NCBI GenBank assembly: GCA_000687975.1
Contig: JIAB01000001.1
Span: forward strand, 868,001 to 932,000
DNA from: Lachnospiraceae bacterium AC2031
GTDB lineage: Bacteria; Bacillota; Clostridia; Lachnospirales; Lachnospiraceae
DNA: 64,000 bases
Direction: 5' to 3'
Shown here: positions 1-8,520 of the stretch, piece after piece
Position numbering within the stretch: position 1 is the first letter of the stretch
How the letters are laid out: each line of letters begins with the position of its first letter
The notes under the pieces: generated by a model
The model's input: only the letters and a program-made list of their open reading frames with translations
The model's database searches: none
Told to the model about the DNA's origin: nothing
Translations under genes and position numbers: made by a program

Positions 1-412
1 AAGCCTCAGCCATAGCAGCACCTACTGCCTGATAAGTATAGGCCTTCATCATATCGCGAACTTCAGCCTTTCTTACCAGCATATCCGGTACAGGCCCAAG
101 AGTTATAGCCAACATTACTATCTCAGCACATCCATCAAGATTCTTCAGCAGATTACCTGAATCCACCTTGATACCCGAAAACTCACAAGTAACATTTTTC
201 TCCTTCTTGTTACCTGTGCCATCCTCATTTGGAACCAGCTTAAAACTGAACTTCCACTCAAGTGGGAAAGTCTTATATGTGTACTTAGGACTCACCTGAG
301 CCTGCATCTCTTCGATACATTCATCGATCAGTTTGCTGGTACTTTCATCAATTTCTTTAACACCGTGGTAGCCAAGATATCTCTCAACTTCCTTTTTGTT
401 TACCTCTATCAT
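1..412 (-). CDS. Vitamin B12-dependent methionine synthase activation-domain protein (partial)
   Basis: The C-terminal part runs off the left edge; about 137 residues are visible. The start is the ATG at 412-410. The N-terminus (MIEVNKKEVERYLGYHG) and the stretch LGPVPDMLVRKAEVRDMMKA resemble stand-alone activation-domain proteins of Firmicutes, which contain the reductive-activation (SAM-binding) module of MetH as a separate chain. Its role would be to help re-methylate inactive cob(II)alamin in methionine synthase, in the cytoplasm. It lies 25 nt downstream of the PNPOx-like gene and may be cotranscribed with it. The link fits the cobalamin genes at the other end of the window. No diagnostic C-terminal motif is visible because the gene is cut. 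Confidence 0.7.
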   Translation of the reverse strand, partial: MIEVNKKEVERYLGYHGVKEIDESTSKLIDECIEEMQAQVSPKYTYKTFPLEWKFSFKLVPNEDGTGNKKEKNVTCEFSGIKVDSGNLLKNLDGCAEIVMLAITLGPVPDMLVRKAEVRDMMKAYTYQAVGAAMAEA

Positions 413-437
413 TATCTACCTCATAGATTTTTTCACA

Positions 438-839
438 TTAAAATGTAATCGTTTCTGGTGCAGCTGTAAAAGAACTGAATACAGCTGTAGCATTCTGGAA
501 GTAGAATACCTCTGTATTTCCATCATCCTCTGAATACATATTTCTAAGCTGTGGATATGCATCCAGCATAGATGTAAGTGCCTCACGTCTGTCATCAGCT
601 ATAAGCTCACCTGTGATACGAAGCCACACACCATCCTTAAATACGCAAGCCTCAGCCTTAGGATTTGCATGAAGCTGCTTTGACACGTTCTTAACCTTAC
701 CAGTCTGCATATAAAGCTTACCTTCAAATATATGTGCTGTTCCGAAAGGTCTTACTCTCGCCTGATCACCATCAACTGTTGCAAGGTAATATGTACCTGC
801 ACTATTTAAAAACTCTGCGACTTTTTCTATTCCGCTCAT
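438..839 (-). CDS. Pyridoxamine 5'-phosphate oxidase-like FMN-binding protein
   Basis: This 133-residue protein has the layout of a small PNPOx-like split barrel. The N-terminal helix (residues ~3-14) is followed by YYLATVDGDQARVRPFG (strand pair that contacts flavin), then KLYMQTGKVKNVSKQLHANP, the usual phosphate-binding and dimer segment. Members bind FMN or F420 or act as general flavin reductases; the substrate cannot be told from sequence. The start has a strong site (GGGAGG, 9 nt upstream). It is probably monocistronic or coupled to the activation-domain gene downstream. A second member of the superfamily, more NimA-like, lies at 33867-34334. Confidence 0.8.
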   Translation of the reverse strand: MSGIEKVAEFLNSAGTYYLATVDGDQARVRPFGTAHIFEGKLYMQTGKVKNVSKQLHANPKAEACVFKDGVWLRITGELIADDRREALTSMLDAYPQLRNMYSEDDGNTEVFYFQNATAVFSSFTAAPETITF

Positions 840-931
840 TTTGAAATCCTCCCTTTTATTCTTTTAACCATTCATGACTCCTGATCATGATAAGTGCTTT
901 TCTATTTTACCACAGTTATCTTTAAAATAAC

Positions 932-973
932 AAAAAAATGTGGCAAACAACTTTGTGCAGTTTGCCACATTTT
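932..973 (-). terminator. Intrinsic terminator of the 4737-1002 ABC operon
   Basis: A perfect 14-bp stem (arms 935-948 and 960-973, AAAATGTGGCAAAC and its complement) with an 11-nt loop is followed on the minus strand by seven T residues. It begins 28 nt after the ATPase stop codon and separates that gene from the PNPOx gene. Confidence 0.9.
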
Positions 974-1001
974 ATGTAAACCAGTTTGCAATCGGATTAT
1001 T

Positions 1002-1760
1002 CTACCAACCAAGATCCATGAGCCAGTTATTCAGAGCTCTTTCTCTATCCTTATCATTCTTTGAAGGATCATTATAGTACTCACCCTTAATGTTACCATC
1101 TACAATGTAGAGAACTCTTGAACATCTTGCTGCAACCTTTGAGTCATGAGTTACCATCATGATAGTTGTTCCTTCTTTGTTGATCTTTGTAAGCTCATCC
1201 ATAACCTCGTTAGAGTTTGCTCGGTTAAGAGCTCCTGTTGGCTCGTCTGCAAAAACCACGCTCGGCTTATTGATAAGACTTCTGCAGATGCAGGCACGCT
1301 GAAGCTGTCCACCAGACACTTCATTTATATCATTGTCTGCAGCTTCGATGATACCCAGTTTTCTCATAAGATCCTCACCAAACTGAGTTACTTCTTTACG
1401 AGATCTCTTAAGCTTCTTACTCTGAAGTCCTGGAAGAAGGATGTTATCTAAGATAGTCAGGTTCTTCATCATGAACATCTGCTGGAAGATAAATCCCATC
1501 TCATCAAGTCTTACATCCGATAACTCATTCTTCTTAAGCTTAGTGATATCCTTTCCTTTAAAAAGAACTGTACCACTTGTTGCGTTGTCCATGCCAGATA
1601 CACTGTAGAGAAGTGTTGACTTTCCTGATGCGGACGGTCCCATGATAGCAACCATCTCGCCCTCCTCTACTGTAAAGTTTACATTCTTAAGTACGTTGTT
1701 CTGCCTTTTATCTGTTACATATGTTTTGCATAAATCCTTAACTTCAATTACTGCTCCCAT
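1002..1760 (-). CDS. ABC transporter ATP-binding protein, MacB/BceA type
   Basis: A 252-residue ATPase with Walker A GPSASGKST (41-49), signature VSGGQLQR (148-155), Walker B VVFADEP (168-174) and the switch His in MMVTHD. The family energises FtsX/MacB-type permeases that export or remove peptides and lipids at the membrane. The partner is the permease encoded upstream (2290-4737). Unusually, the two are separated by a 530-bp tandem repeat array. The C-terminus ends NNWLMDLGW, like the MGW ends of the ATPases at 14532 and 60544, so these are close paralogues. The start has an AAGGAG site 10 nt upstream, formed where the last repeat linker meets the gene. A strong terminator follows. Confidence 0.92.
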   Translation of the reverse strand: MGAVIEVKDLCKTYVTDKRQNNVLKNVNFTVEEGEMVAIMGPSASGKSTLLYSVSGMDNATSGTVLFKGKDITKLKKNELSDVRLDEMGFIFQQMFMMKNLTILDNILLPGLQSKKLKRSRKEVTQFGEDLMRKLGIIEAADNDINEVSGGQLQRACICRSLINKPSVVFADEPTGALNRANSNEVMDELTKINKEGTTIMMVTHDSKVAARCSRVLYIVDGNIKGEYYNDPSKNDKDRERALNNWLMDLGW

Positions 1761-1785
1761 TTTCTTATTCTCCTTTTATTCTTTT

Positions 1786-2225
1786 GTGTTGCTTTTTTGT
1801 GTGTCGCTTTTTTGTGTGTCGCTTTTTTGTGTGTCGCTTTTTTGTGTGTCGCTTTTCGCCCTTCAAACCGCCTTAATCCATCCCTGTCGGCAACACTTTT
1901 CATCTTTTTCTTTTATTTGTGTTGCTTTTCACCCTTCAAAACGCCTTAATTCATCCCTGTCGGCAACACTTTTCATCTTTTTCTTTTATTTGTGTTGCTT
2001 TTCACTCTTCAAACCGCCTTAATTCAATCCAGTCGGCAACACTTTTCATCTTTTTCTTTTATTTGTGTTGCTTTTCACTCTTCAAACCGCCTTAATTCAA
2101 TCCAGTTGGCAACACTTTTCATCTTTTTCTTTTATTTGTGTTGCTTTTCACCCTTCAAACCGCCTTAATTCAATCCAGTCGGCAACACTTTTCATCTTTT
2201 TCTTTTATTTGTGTCGCTTTTCACT
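1786..2225. repeat. Tandem array of 73-bp repeats with a 15-bp satellite (locus 1)
   Basis: This fills nearly all of the 529-bp gap between permease and ATPase. A 15-bp unit (GCTTTTTTGTGTGTC) repeats at 1791, 1806, 1821, 1836 and partly at 1851. Then units of exactly 73 bp follow: left arms GTGTTGC start at 1919, 1992, 2065 and 2138, with degenerate copies at about 1846 and 2211. Right arms GCAACAC lie at 1890, 1963, 2036, 2109 and 2182. Within a unit GTTGC and GCAAC start 42 bp apart, giving 7-bp inverted arms around a 37-nt interior. The rest of the gap, 2226-2289, has degenerate pieces of the same unit. Units differ by only a few substitutions. On the minus strand each full unit contains a 16-codon ATG-to-TGA frame. 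No real plus-strand gene is present. Confidence 0.95.
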
Positions 2226-2289
2226 CTTCAAACTGTCCTTCAAGCCGCCCTTCAAGTCGCCTAAATCTAATTCAACTTCAAGCTGAATA

Positions 2290-4737
2290 CTACTCAATGC
2301 TTGCTGTGTCTCTTGCCTTTACGGTTCCTGTGTAGAGGGCTGCCAGCCAAGAGATTAATACTGTTACTGCTACAAGGATCACTGGATACTTCGCCATGCT
2401 TGACAGGTTGTGTACCCATTTGATTCCTGTTACTCCAAATGTTGCTGAGAAGATTGAACCACCTACAAAATCTGTTACAGGAATTGAGATTGCCATTGCG
2501 ATAACTACTGCGATAACTGCAAGTGCTGCAAATCTTATAACCTGCCACTTGATCACTTCGCCGTCTCTGAATCCCATTGCCTTAAGTATTGCAATCTGCT
2601 TTGTTTCTTTCGAGATAAAGCTTCTTTCCATCATTACTGTTACAAGAATGATTACTATTACTGTGATGGCCATAAACAGGATTTCAGCTGCCTTAAAGGA
2701 ATCAAGCGCACCCATGTTATTTACTGTTTCTTCAACCTGATCAAGAACCTTATCTGTGTCAAATATCTCTTTAATCCTTTCCTTACGAGATTCAATCTCT
2801 TCCTGAGAAGGATTATCCGTAAAGGAAATAAGCGTGCACATAGAACCTGTATAGTTTTCCAGCTTTGTAGGTGCATCATCGTATATACGCATTGTTGTAC
2901 CCATATTATTCATACAGTTATAAAGTGCAGTAACGGTACATTTTTCCTTCTTACCATTAAAATCAATTTCGATAGTATCTCCAATTTCAAGGCCAAATTC
3001 TTCAGCAGCAGTATTGGTTATCGCTATTTCATTCTTATTCTGAGGAGCACTGCCTTCAAGCACCGGATAATCTCCGTATCTATCGCCTACAACCTGCTGA
3101 AAAGTATAGTTATATTTATTTCCATTAAATGTAAAGTCATATCTATATAGAACATCATCATAAACCTTTGCTGGCATTCCTTCTTCTTCCAGCTTTTCCT
3201 GAACCAGCTTTAGATAGTCCTTATATATTTCCTTTCCATTTTCAAACTGAGCATAGTACTGAGCCGAAACAACTTTTTTATCTAAAATATCTGTACTTTC
3301 AAGCTCCGGATACTTATCAATCAGCTTCTGGATATCAACAGTACTTATATCTTCTTTATCCATATAGAGATCAGCTCTTAAGCTAAATGTATCAATAAAC
3401 GCCGGACTATCTAGGGTTGCTGTAAAGTTTGCTAGAACCAGAAGAAACAGTGTGCATACTCCAAAGGATACGATGATATTTATATATCTCTTTGGACTGC
3501 TTACTATATCATTCCATGAGAGGTATGAATGGTTCTTTGCATGCACTCTACTGATACGGAGTCCTCTCTTCTTTCTGAATCTTTCTCCTGTCTCACCACT
3601 TCTTATAGCATCTACTGGTGTCATCTTCTTAACTCTTCCAGTTGAAACAAATGCGAGCCATACGATAACTGCGAATACCATAACCGCACCAAATATATTG
3701 ATCATATTTCCGTAAGAATTACCAAGCAGCATTCCATCTGAAACGCTTTTAATAAGAAGATTCCCAAATGGATAGCTAATTCCAAGACCAACTACCGCAC
3801 CAACTACTGCAAGAGCAAAATACTTAACCATATAAAGGGTTCTGATTTTAAAATTTCTGATACCAATTGCCTTCATAACACCAATCTCACGGAAATCATC
3901 CTGAATTGTGAAACCGATGGAGAATCGGAGGATTACAAAGGATACAATGATAAGACATACACTGAGGATTACTACGATAAATGCAAGAAGGAGTTCAACT
4001 ATTCTTGACACTACCATCATAGAAGCAGGAAATTCCTGATAAGAGCAATCAAGATCAATTATCTCATTCTTAATATTTGAAACATCATCAGATTCGATAT
4101 AACAGATTTCCATCAGCGCATTATCTGCATCTTTTTGATCAAAATACTCATTTGCATCTGCATCATTCATAAGGAATCTATATCCACTAGCCATACTCGC
4201 TCCGAATATCGCATCCTTAAGTCCACCATCAATTACATAAGTTTTATCTTTATTTCCAAGCTTCAGAGTAATCTTTTCTCCAGGTTCTACATCAAATCTG
4301 TTAAAGAACTTGCTTGATACATATATATGACCCTTCTCAACCTTTTCAATAACACTATTATCTTTATCATAGAGTTTTATATAATTCTTTTCTGGAGATC
4401 CAATCATGATTAATCCTTGCCAATCAAGCTTCTTTCCAGATTCATTTTTTACAGTATCACTGTAACCATAAAGTAAGTCTGCATCATACGACTTTACTGA
4501 CTTTGCTTTGTCTAGAACGTTTCTTGACTCATCGTTTAACTCTCCTTCAATAACGAGGAAATCATCATTTTTATCACCACACGCTTCGTCAATGAAGTAG
4601 TTCATTCCATTTACGACTGACACCAGATTATTCAGTCCACTTGCTACAAAAACCGTTGCCAGGATTACAAAGAGAAAGAGGATTATATTCATAGTCTTAC
4701 TTCTCTTCAAATCCTTTTTTAGAATTTTGAAAAACAT
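2290..4737 (-). CDS. FtsX/MacB-type ABC transporter permease, two FtsX domains
   Basis: An 815-residue membrane protein with an N-terminal membrane segment (about 17-38), a large extracytoplasmic domain (about 40-240), three membrane segments (about 245-365), a second N-terminal-like membrane segment (about 410-430), a second extracytoplasmic domain, and three C-terminal membrane segments. EIGVMKAIGIRN and QIAILKAMGFRD are the paired cytoplasmic coupling-helix motifs of FtsX domains, so this is a fused double permease. It pairs with the ATPase at 1002-1760. No substrate-binding signature is visible. The start has GGAAAGG upstream. It is the first gene of its operon, after the terminator at 4841-4881. 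Confidence 0.9.
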   Translation of the reverse strand: MFFKILKKDLKRSKTMNIILFLFVILATVFVASGLNNLVSVVNGMNYFIDEACGDKNDDFLVIEGELNDESRNVLDKAKSVKSYDADLLYGYSDTVKNESGKKLDWQGLIMIGSPEKNYIKLYDKDNSVIEKVEKGHIYVSSKFFNRFDVEPGEKITLKLGNKDKTYVIDGGLKDAIFGASMASGYRFLMNDADANEYFDQKDADNALMEICYIESDDVSNIKNEIIDLDCSYQEFPASMMVVSRIVELLLAFIVVILSVCLIIVSFVILRFSIGFTIQDDFREIGVMKAIGIRNFKIRTLYMVKYFALAVVGAVVGLGISYPFGNLLIKSVSDGMLLGNSYGNMINIFGAVMVFAVIVWLAFVSTGRVKKMTPVDAIRSGETGERFRKKRGLRISRVHAKNHSYLSWNDIVSSPKRYINIIVSFGVCTLFLLVLANFTATLDSPAFIDTFSLRADLYMDKEDISTVDIQKLIDKYPELESTDILDKKVVSAQYYAQFENGKEIYKDYLKLVQEKLEEEGMPAKVYDDVLYRYDFTFNGNKYNYTFQQVVGDRYGDYPVLEGSAPQNKNEIAITNTAAEEFGLEIGDTIEIDFNGKKEKCTVTALYNCMNNMGTTMRIYDDAPTKLENYTGSMCTLISFTDNPSQEEIESRKERIKEIFDTDKVLDQVEETVNNMGALDSFKAAEILFMAITVIVIILVTVMMERSFISKETKQIAILKAMGFRDGEVIKWQVIRFAALAVIAVVIAMAISIPVTDFVGGSIFSATFGVTGIKWVHNLSSMAKYPVILVAVTVLISWLAALYTGTVKARDTASIE

Positions 4738-4840
4738 ACTTTCTTTTCCTTTCCTGTAAATTTCTAAACTAATTATTTTGTATAGTTCGGTACCTTGATT
4801 CAGAGTATACAGGACAAATTATTAAACAATCATTAAATAC

Positions 4841-4881
4841 AAAAAAAGAAGCAACCGCCACGCCAAAGGTTAGTTGCTTCT
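4841..4881 (-). terminator. Intrinsic terminator of the 16287-4934 operon
   Basis: Arms AGAAGCAAC (4847-4855) and GTTGCTTCT (4873-4881) are followed on the minus strand by a run of seven T. It lies about 50 nt after the stop of the last ABC-2 permease gene. The plus side also has a T-rich end, so it may act in both directions. Confidence 0.88.
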
Positions 4882-4933
4882 TTTCTTATATAATAACATA
4901 CGTTAAATTAATGGCAAGCAATATCAAATGGCA

Positions 4934-5737
4934 TTAATTCCCAGAACTTTTATAGAAGCGGATAGAATATCTCCAGAAGAGATATGCAATCAGGTACATT
5001 GCTACTCCGACCACAGGAGTCATGTACATATATACAGATGGATATGCCATATCTTCCTTTCGAAGAAGGTACTGTGCTGGGAAGTAGTTTACGAAGGCAA
5101 ATGGCATCACATAAATCATAAGTATCTGAATGACTTTGCCAAATATACTTATTGGATAACCTGCGAACTTACGCATATCCCAGTATAACATTTCCTTCAG
5201 ACTGTCTGTCTGGAGCAGATATATATTTAGAGCTGCTATAAACAGGAACACTGCTCCCTGAATTAGAACTCCACCAGCCACTGTCACAAGATAGTAGCAA
5301 ACCCGTACTAAGTTCCAGCTAATTCCAACCTTTCCGGCCGATAGAACAAAGAGGGCTATTCCAAGTCCACCGTGGCCTAGAGCCGCGAACCAGTCTGCAT
5401 TAGCGAAAAGGATCTGGAACAGAAGTCCACGAGGACGAAGCATAAATCTGTCAAAGCTTCCATCTCTAACTGTTTTACCAAAATCTCTGAGTCCAGTGAA
5501 GAATATTATCATTATTCCGTAGGTCAGGAAAAGTAAACTGAAGAGGAATAACATTTCATATATATTCCAGCCACTAAGGGTATCAAACTTAAGCAGGGTG
5601 AAATATATTACAATAATGCCTGTTGCTTCTCGAAGGAATACCGCCAAAGATTTAAGAAATGCATCTACTCTATATTGGAACCAGGCTTTTGCAGTGGTCT
5701 TGCTATAAACTGCCATTAAATGTACTGTATCTCTCAT
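4934..5737 (-). CDS. ABC-2 type permease (COG3694-like)
   Basis: A 267-residue, six-helix integral membrane protein without a signal peptide. The N-terminus (WFQYRVDAFLKSLAVFLREATG) and the stretch TVRDGSFDRFMLRPRG are typical of the DUF990/COG3694 half of a two-permease ABC-2 exporter. It follows its partner permease by 3 nt and is the last gene of the long operon, ended by the terminator at 4841-4881. Such heterodimeric permeases pair with COG4586 ATPases, and the substrate is generally unknown. The neighbouring kinases and other exporters suggest a role in response to peptides or membrane-active compounds, which is inference. Confidence 0.88.
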   Translation of the reverse strand: MRDTVHLMAVYSKTTAKAWFQYRVDAFLKSLAVFLREATGIIVIYFTLLKFDTLSGWNIYEMLFLFSLLFLTYGIMIIFFTGLRDFGKTVRDGSFDRFMLRPRGLLFQILFANADWFAALGHGGLGIALFVLSAGKVGISWNLVRVCYYLVTVAGGVLIQGAVFLFIAALNIYLLQTDSLKEMLYWDMRKFAGYPISIFGKVIQILMIYVMPFAFVNYFPAQYLLRKEDMAYPSVYMYMTPVVGVAMYLIAYLFWRYSIRFYKSSGN

Positions 5738-5740
5738 AGC

Positions 5741-6535
5741 TTAACCTCCCTGCACAACTAGCTTTTTCTGTCCCTTATTCCAGAGGACATTTCCAAGAAA
5801 ATATATAACCACTATCCAGATTATCTGTACCAGACATTTGAAGAGCATTTCCTTTGCCCCAAGCTGTCCAAGATAAATCTGTACTGGTGTAAAGTAAATG
5901 GATTCAAATGGAGTAAACTTTAGGAAGCCAGTCATCCAGACAGGCATAAACCATAGCGGTATCATTTTGCCTGATAGAACATTTACAAAGACATCCTTGA
6001 TAGTTATAAGACTCCATATATTGATAAGCCAGAAGGCTGTCATCTGAACCAGGAAGCTGATGCTGAAAAGTACTCCGTATCCAAGTACAGCACTGAATAT
6101 GAAGAGAATCATATTGCCGACGCCTGCTGGTTTCTCCATTCCCGTTGTAAATATTGCAATGAGAAGAACCGGCACAAACTTGAATATAAGGTTAAAGAAG
6201 GACTCTCCCACATTTTCGGCGATCATCCTTCCTTTAAAGCTCATTGGTCGGAGCAGTTCTGTGGAAATGCTGCCATCCCATATTCTTCCCGGAAGAAAAT
6301 AATCATTAGGCGTAAAGATTGCACTGAGCCCAAGAGAGAGAACAAAGTTTGTGGTCACCATAGACATAGTTACTCCATCCACACTACTTCCTGTTCCATA
6401 AAGAGCTCTGTATATTTCATAAAAGATAAAAAACTGAAGCACCGTAGACAGAATACTCATAAGGTGATCGAATCTATATGCGCTTTTACCAAGAAATGTT
6501 TTCTTAGCGTAAGCTATGTAAGCACCTAGTTTCAT
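5741..6535 (-). CDS. ABC-2 type permease (COG4587-like)
   Basis: A 264-residue membrane protein with about six helices and the segment FFLPGRIWDGSISTELLRPMSF. That motif mirrors TVRDGSFDRFMLRPRG of its partner at 4934, as expected for the heterodimer. The chosen ATG (6535-6533) overlaps the TGA of the upstream ATPase by one base (TGATG), so translation is coupled; a GTG one codon earlier is also possible. Export substrate unknown. Confidence 0.88.
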   Translation of the reverse strand: MKLGAYIAYAKKTFLGKSAYRFDHLMSILSTVLQFFIFYEIYRALYGTGSSVDGVTMSMVTTNFVLSLGLSAIFTPNDYFLPGRIWDGSISTELLRPMSFKGRMIAENVGESFFNLIFKFVPVLLIAIFTTGMEKPAGVGNMILFIFSAVLGYGVLFSISFLVQMTAFWLINIWSLITIKDVFVNVLSGKMIPLWFMPVWMTGFLKFTPFESIYFTPVQIYLGQLGAKEMLFKCLVQIIWIVVIYFLGNVLWNKGQKKLVVQGG

Positions 6536-7521
6536 CACGCCACCTTCTCTCTACTGTATATCTTACGAATGATGCTGTCGATATCCGGCTCAGCTATATT
6601 TATATCTTTAACATTGTAAGTTGAAATGAGATGGCTCATAAGATCATTGATATGAACCTTCTTGCCATCAAAGATCAGCTGACTGTGACGCTTATCCACT
6701 TCTTCGATCTCTACACCAGGAATTGACTTTACAGTTTCATCATTCATAAAGAATACATCCAGCTGGCGGGAGGATCCATGAAGCTGTCTGATTCCCTCCA
6801 GAGAACCATCATATATTTTTGAACCTTTATTTATAATAATTAGTCGCTTACAGGTTTTCTCAATATCCTGCATATCATGAGTTGTAAAGAGCATGGTCAC
6901 TCCATCCTCTGCGTTAAGATCCCTAATGAAGCTTCTTATGCTTTCCTTACCTACAACATCAACACCGATGGTTGGCTCATCGAAAAATACTATATCTGGA
7001 GAATGGAGAAGCGCAGCAGCGATATCTGCTCTCATACGCTGTCCCAAGGAAAGCTGTCTTACGGGCTGTTTAAGGAACTTGCTCATATCCAGCATTTCTG
7101 TATATCTATCAAGATTCTTTTTATATACATCATCAGGAACACTGTATATTGCCTTCAGGAGTTCAAAGCTGTCGATCACCGGAAGATCCCACTGGAGCTG
7201 AGACTTCTGACCGAATACTACTCCGATTCTGCCAACATATTTCTTTCTCTCTTTATAAGGTACTATTCCTGATACTGAGATAGAACCTGAATCAGGATAG
7301 AGTATTCCAGAGAGCATCTTGATAGTAGTAGATTTGCCGGCTCCATTTGGCCCTACAAATCCTACCATCTCCCCCTTCTCTATGGAGAAGCTGACGTCCT
7401 TCACGGCCTGCTTGTCCTCGTACTTTGGCACAAATAGATTAGCGATCATCCCTGGGATTCCGCTAGATCTTTTACTCACCTTATACTTCTTGCTGATGTT
7501 TTCAACCTCAATAAAACTCAT
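6535..7521 (-). CDS. ABC-2 transporter ATP-binding protein (COG4586-like)
   Basis: A 328-residue ATPase: Walker A GPNGAGKST, signature LSLGQR, Walker B IVFFDEP and the switch His in FTTHD. A C-terminal ~100-residue extension (from about residue 230) is typical of COG4586 proteins. It should energise the permeases at 5741 and 4934. The start chosen is the ATG at 7521. A GGAGG 5 nt before it overlaps an earlier in-frame ATG at 7533, so the earlier ATG is unlikely to be used. It follows the other ATPase by 15 nt. Confidence 0.9.
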   Translation of the reverse strand: MSFIEVENISKKYKVSKRSSGIPGMIANLFVPKYEDKQAVKDVSFSIEKGEMVGFVGPNGAGKSTTIKMLSGILYPDSGSISVSGIVPYKERKKYVGRIGVVFGQKSQLQWDLPVIDSFELLKAIYSVPDDVYKKNLDRYTEMLDMSKFLKQPVRQLSLGQRMRADIAAALLHSPDIVFFDEPTIGVDVVGKESIRSFIRDLNAEDGVTMLFTTHDMQDIEKTCKRLIIINKGSKIYDGSLEGIRQLHGSSRQLDVFFMNDETVKSIPGVEIEEVDKRHSQLIFDGKKVHINDLMSHLISTYNVKDINIAEPDIDSIIRKIYSREKVA

Positions 7522-7536
7522 CGTGTCCTCCAAAAT

Positions 7537-8418
7537 CTAATGCAGATCCATTATTATTTTTTCGAGGTCAGGTTTCTTAATCTTGATATCTGTAATCTTC
7601 GTCTGCTTCATCAATACTTCCAGCAGTTCTGACGCCGCAATATACTTCGAATTGTAGTCATAGGCTATTCGATTCCCATCCAATGAGTATCTCACGATCG
7701 GAAGGTCATCGATATTCGGTATATCACCTTCATATGTAACTGTCATGGTGTTGATCGGAAGATACTGACTCCTAAGACTCGTCTCACTTCCATAGAAGAT
7801 AAGCTTTCCTTCCGAAAGAATCGCTAATCTATCACACATATGGGAAATCCCCGTAAGATTATGAGAAGTAATAAGAAATGTCACTCCCCGCGATGCATCT
7901 TTCTGCACCCGCTCCTCCAGTATACGCTTTCCCTCTTCATCCAGTCCCACATCCGGCTCATCCAGGATTACAAGGTCAGGATTAATGATAAAGACGCTTG
8001 CCAGTTCTACTCTTCTTCGCTGTCCAACAGAAAGATCTTTTACTCTCTCATTTTCATAGGATTCAAAGTCAAACTCTGAAGACAGTTCCTTGTACCGTGC
8101 GTCATATTCCGTCTTTGATATCCCGTATTGATAACGAAGCATTTCGAGTCCAACCTTTGGAGTATCCCCATCTTCCAGAATTGGTACTCCCGTAATAAGT
8201 ACACTGAGTTTTTCTCCAAACTTACCACGATTTGAGGATGGTTCCTTTCCCATAAGGATCACTCTTCCACTATCCGGAGCTAGAAGGCCTGACGCAAGAC
8301 GAACAAGAGTGGTTTTACCAGAACCTGTATCGCCGATAAGCCCAGTCACCTGTCCTCTCTCTATATGAAGAGTGAGATCAGAAAGTATGAACTTAGATAC
8401 ATCATCAAAATTGATCAT
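7537..8418 (-). CDS. ABC transporter ATP-binding protein, second ATPase of the ABC-2 system
   Basis: A 293-residue ATPase with Walker A GDTGSGKTT, signature LSVGQRRR, Walker B LVILDEPDVGLD and the switch His in ITSHN. The C-terminal extension resembles that of the ATPase at 6535 (both end in a DI.I..PD.. segment), so the two probably form a heterodimeric motor for the two permeases. Two ATPases with two permeases make a full four-gene exporter. The aspartate after DEP (DEPDVG rather than DEPTVG) is a mild change in the D-loop region. A 102-nt gap with a hairpin separates it from the kinase gene upstream. Confidence 0.88.
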   Translation of the reverse strand: MINFDDVSKFILSDLTLHIERGQVTGLIGDTGSGKTTLVRLASGLLAPDSGRVILMGKEPSSNRGKFGEKLSVLITGVPILEDGDTPKVGLEMLRYQYGISKTEYDARYKELSSEFDFESYENERVKDLSVGQRRRVELASVFIINPDLVILDEPDVGLDEEGKRILEERVQKDASRGVTFLITSHNLTGISHMCDRLAILSEGKLIFYGSETSLRSQYLPINTMTVTYEGDIPNIDDLPIVRYSLDGNRIAYDYNSKYIAASELLEVLMKQTKITDIKIKKPDLEKIIMDLH

Positions 8419-8438
8419 ATTAACCTCGAATAAACAAT

Positions 8439-8467
8439 ATCCCTTGTAAGACTCATATACAAGGGAT
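8439..8467 (-). promoter_or_regulatory. Hairpin between signalling genes and ABC-2 genes
   Basis: A perfect 10-bp inverted repeat (ATCCCTTGTA / TACAAGGGAT, 9-nt loop) lies in the gap between the GHKL kinase stop and the first ABC-2 ATPase. On the minus strand it is followed by ATATTGTTTATT, a poor U tract. It may be an attenuator or RNA-processing hairpin that lowers expression of the exporter genes relative to the regulators. This is inferred from position only. Confidence 0.5.
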
Positions 8468-8520
8468 GTGGGACAAATGGTATCTATATTGGGATAAACT
8501 GCACGAAGCAGCTATAAACA

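Noticed and set aside
1642-2335. Several plus-strand open frames across the repeat array (low-complexity Phe/Leu/Ser proteins)
   Set aside because: They arise from T-rich tandem repeats; the period of 73 bp is not a multiple of three, so frames break, and no ribosome site is present.
8439-8467. Firm intrinsic terminator
   Set aside because: The stem is good, but there is no real T run on the minus strand, so it is listed only as a possible attenuator.
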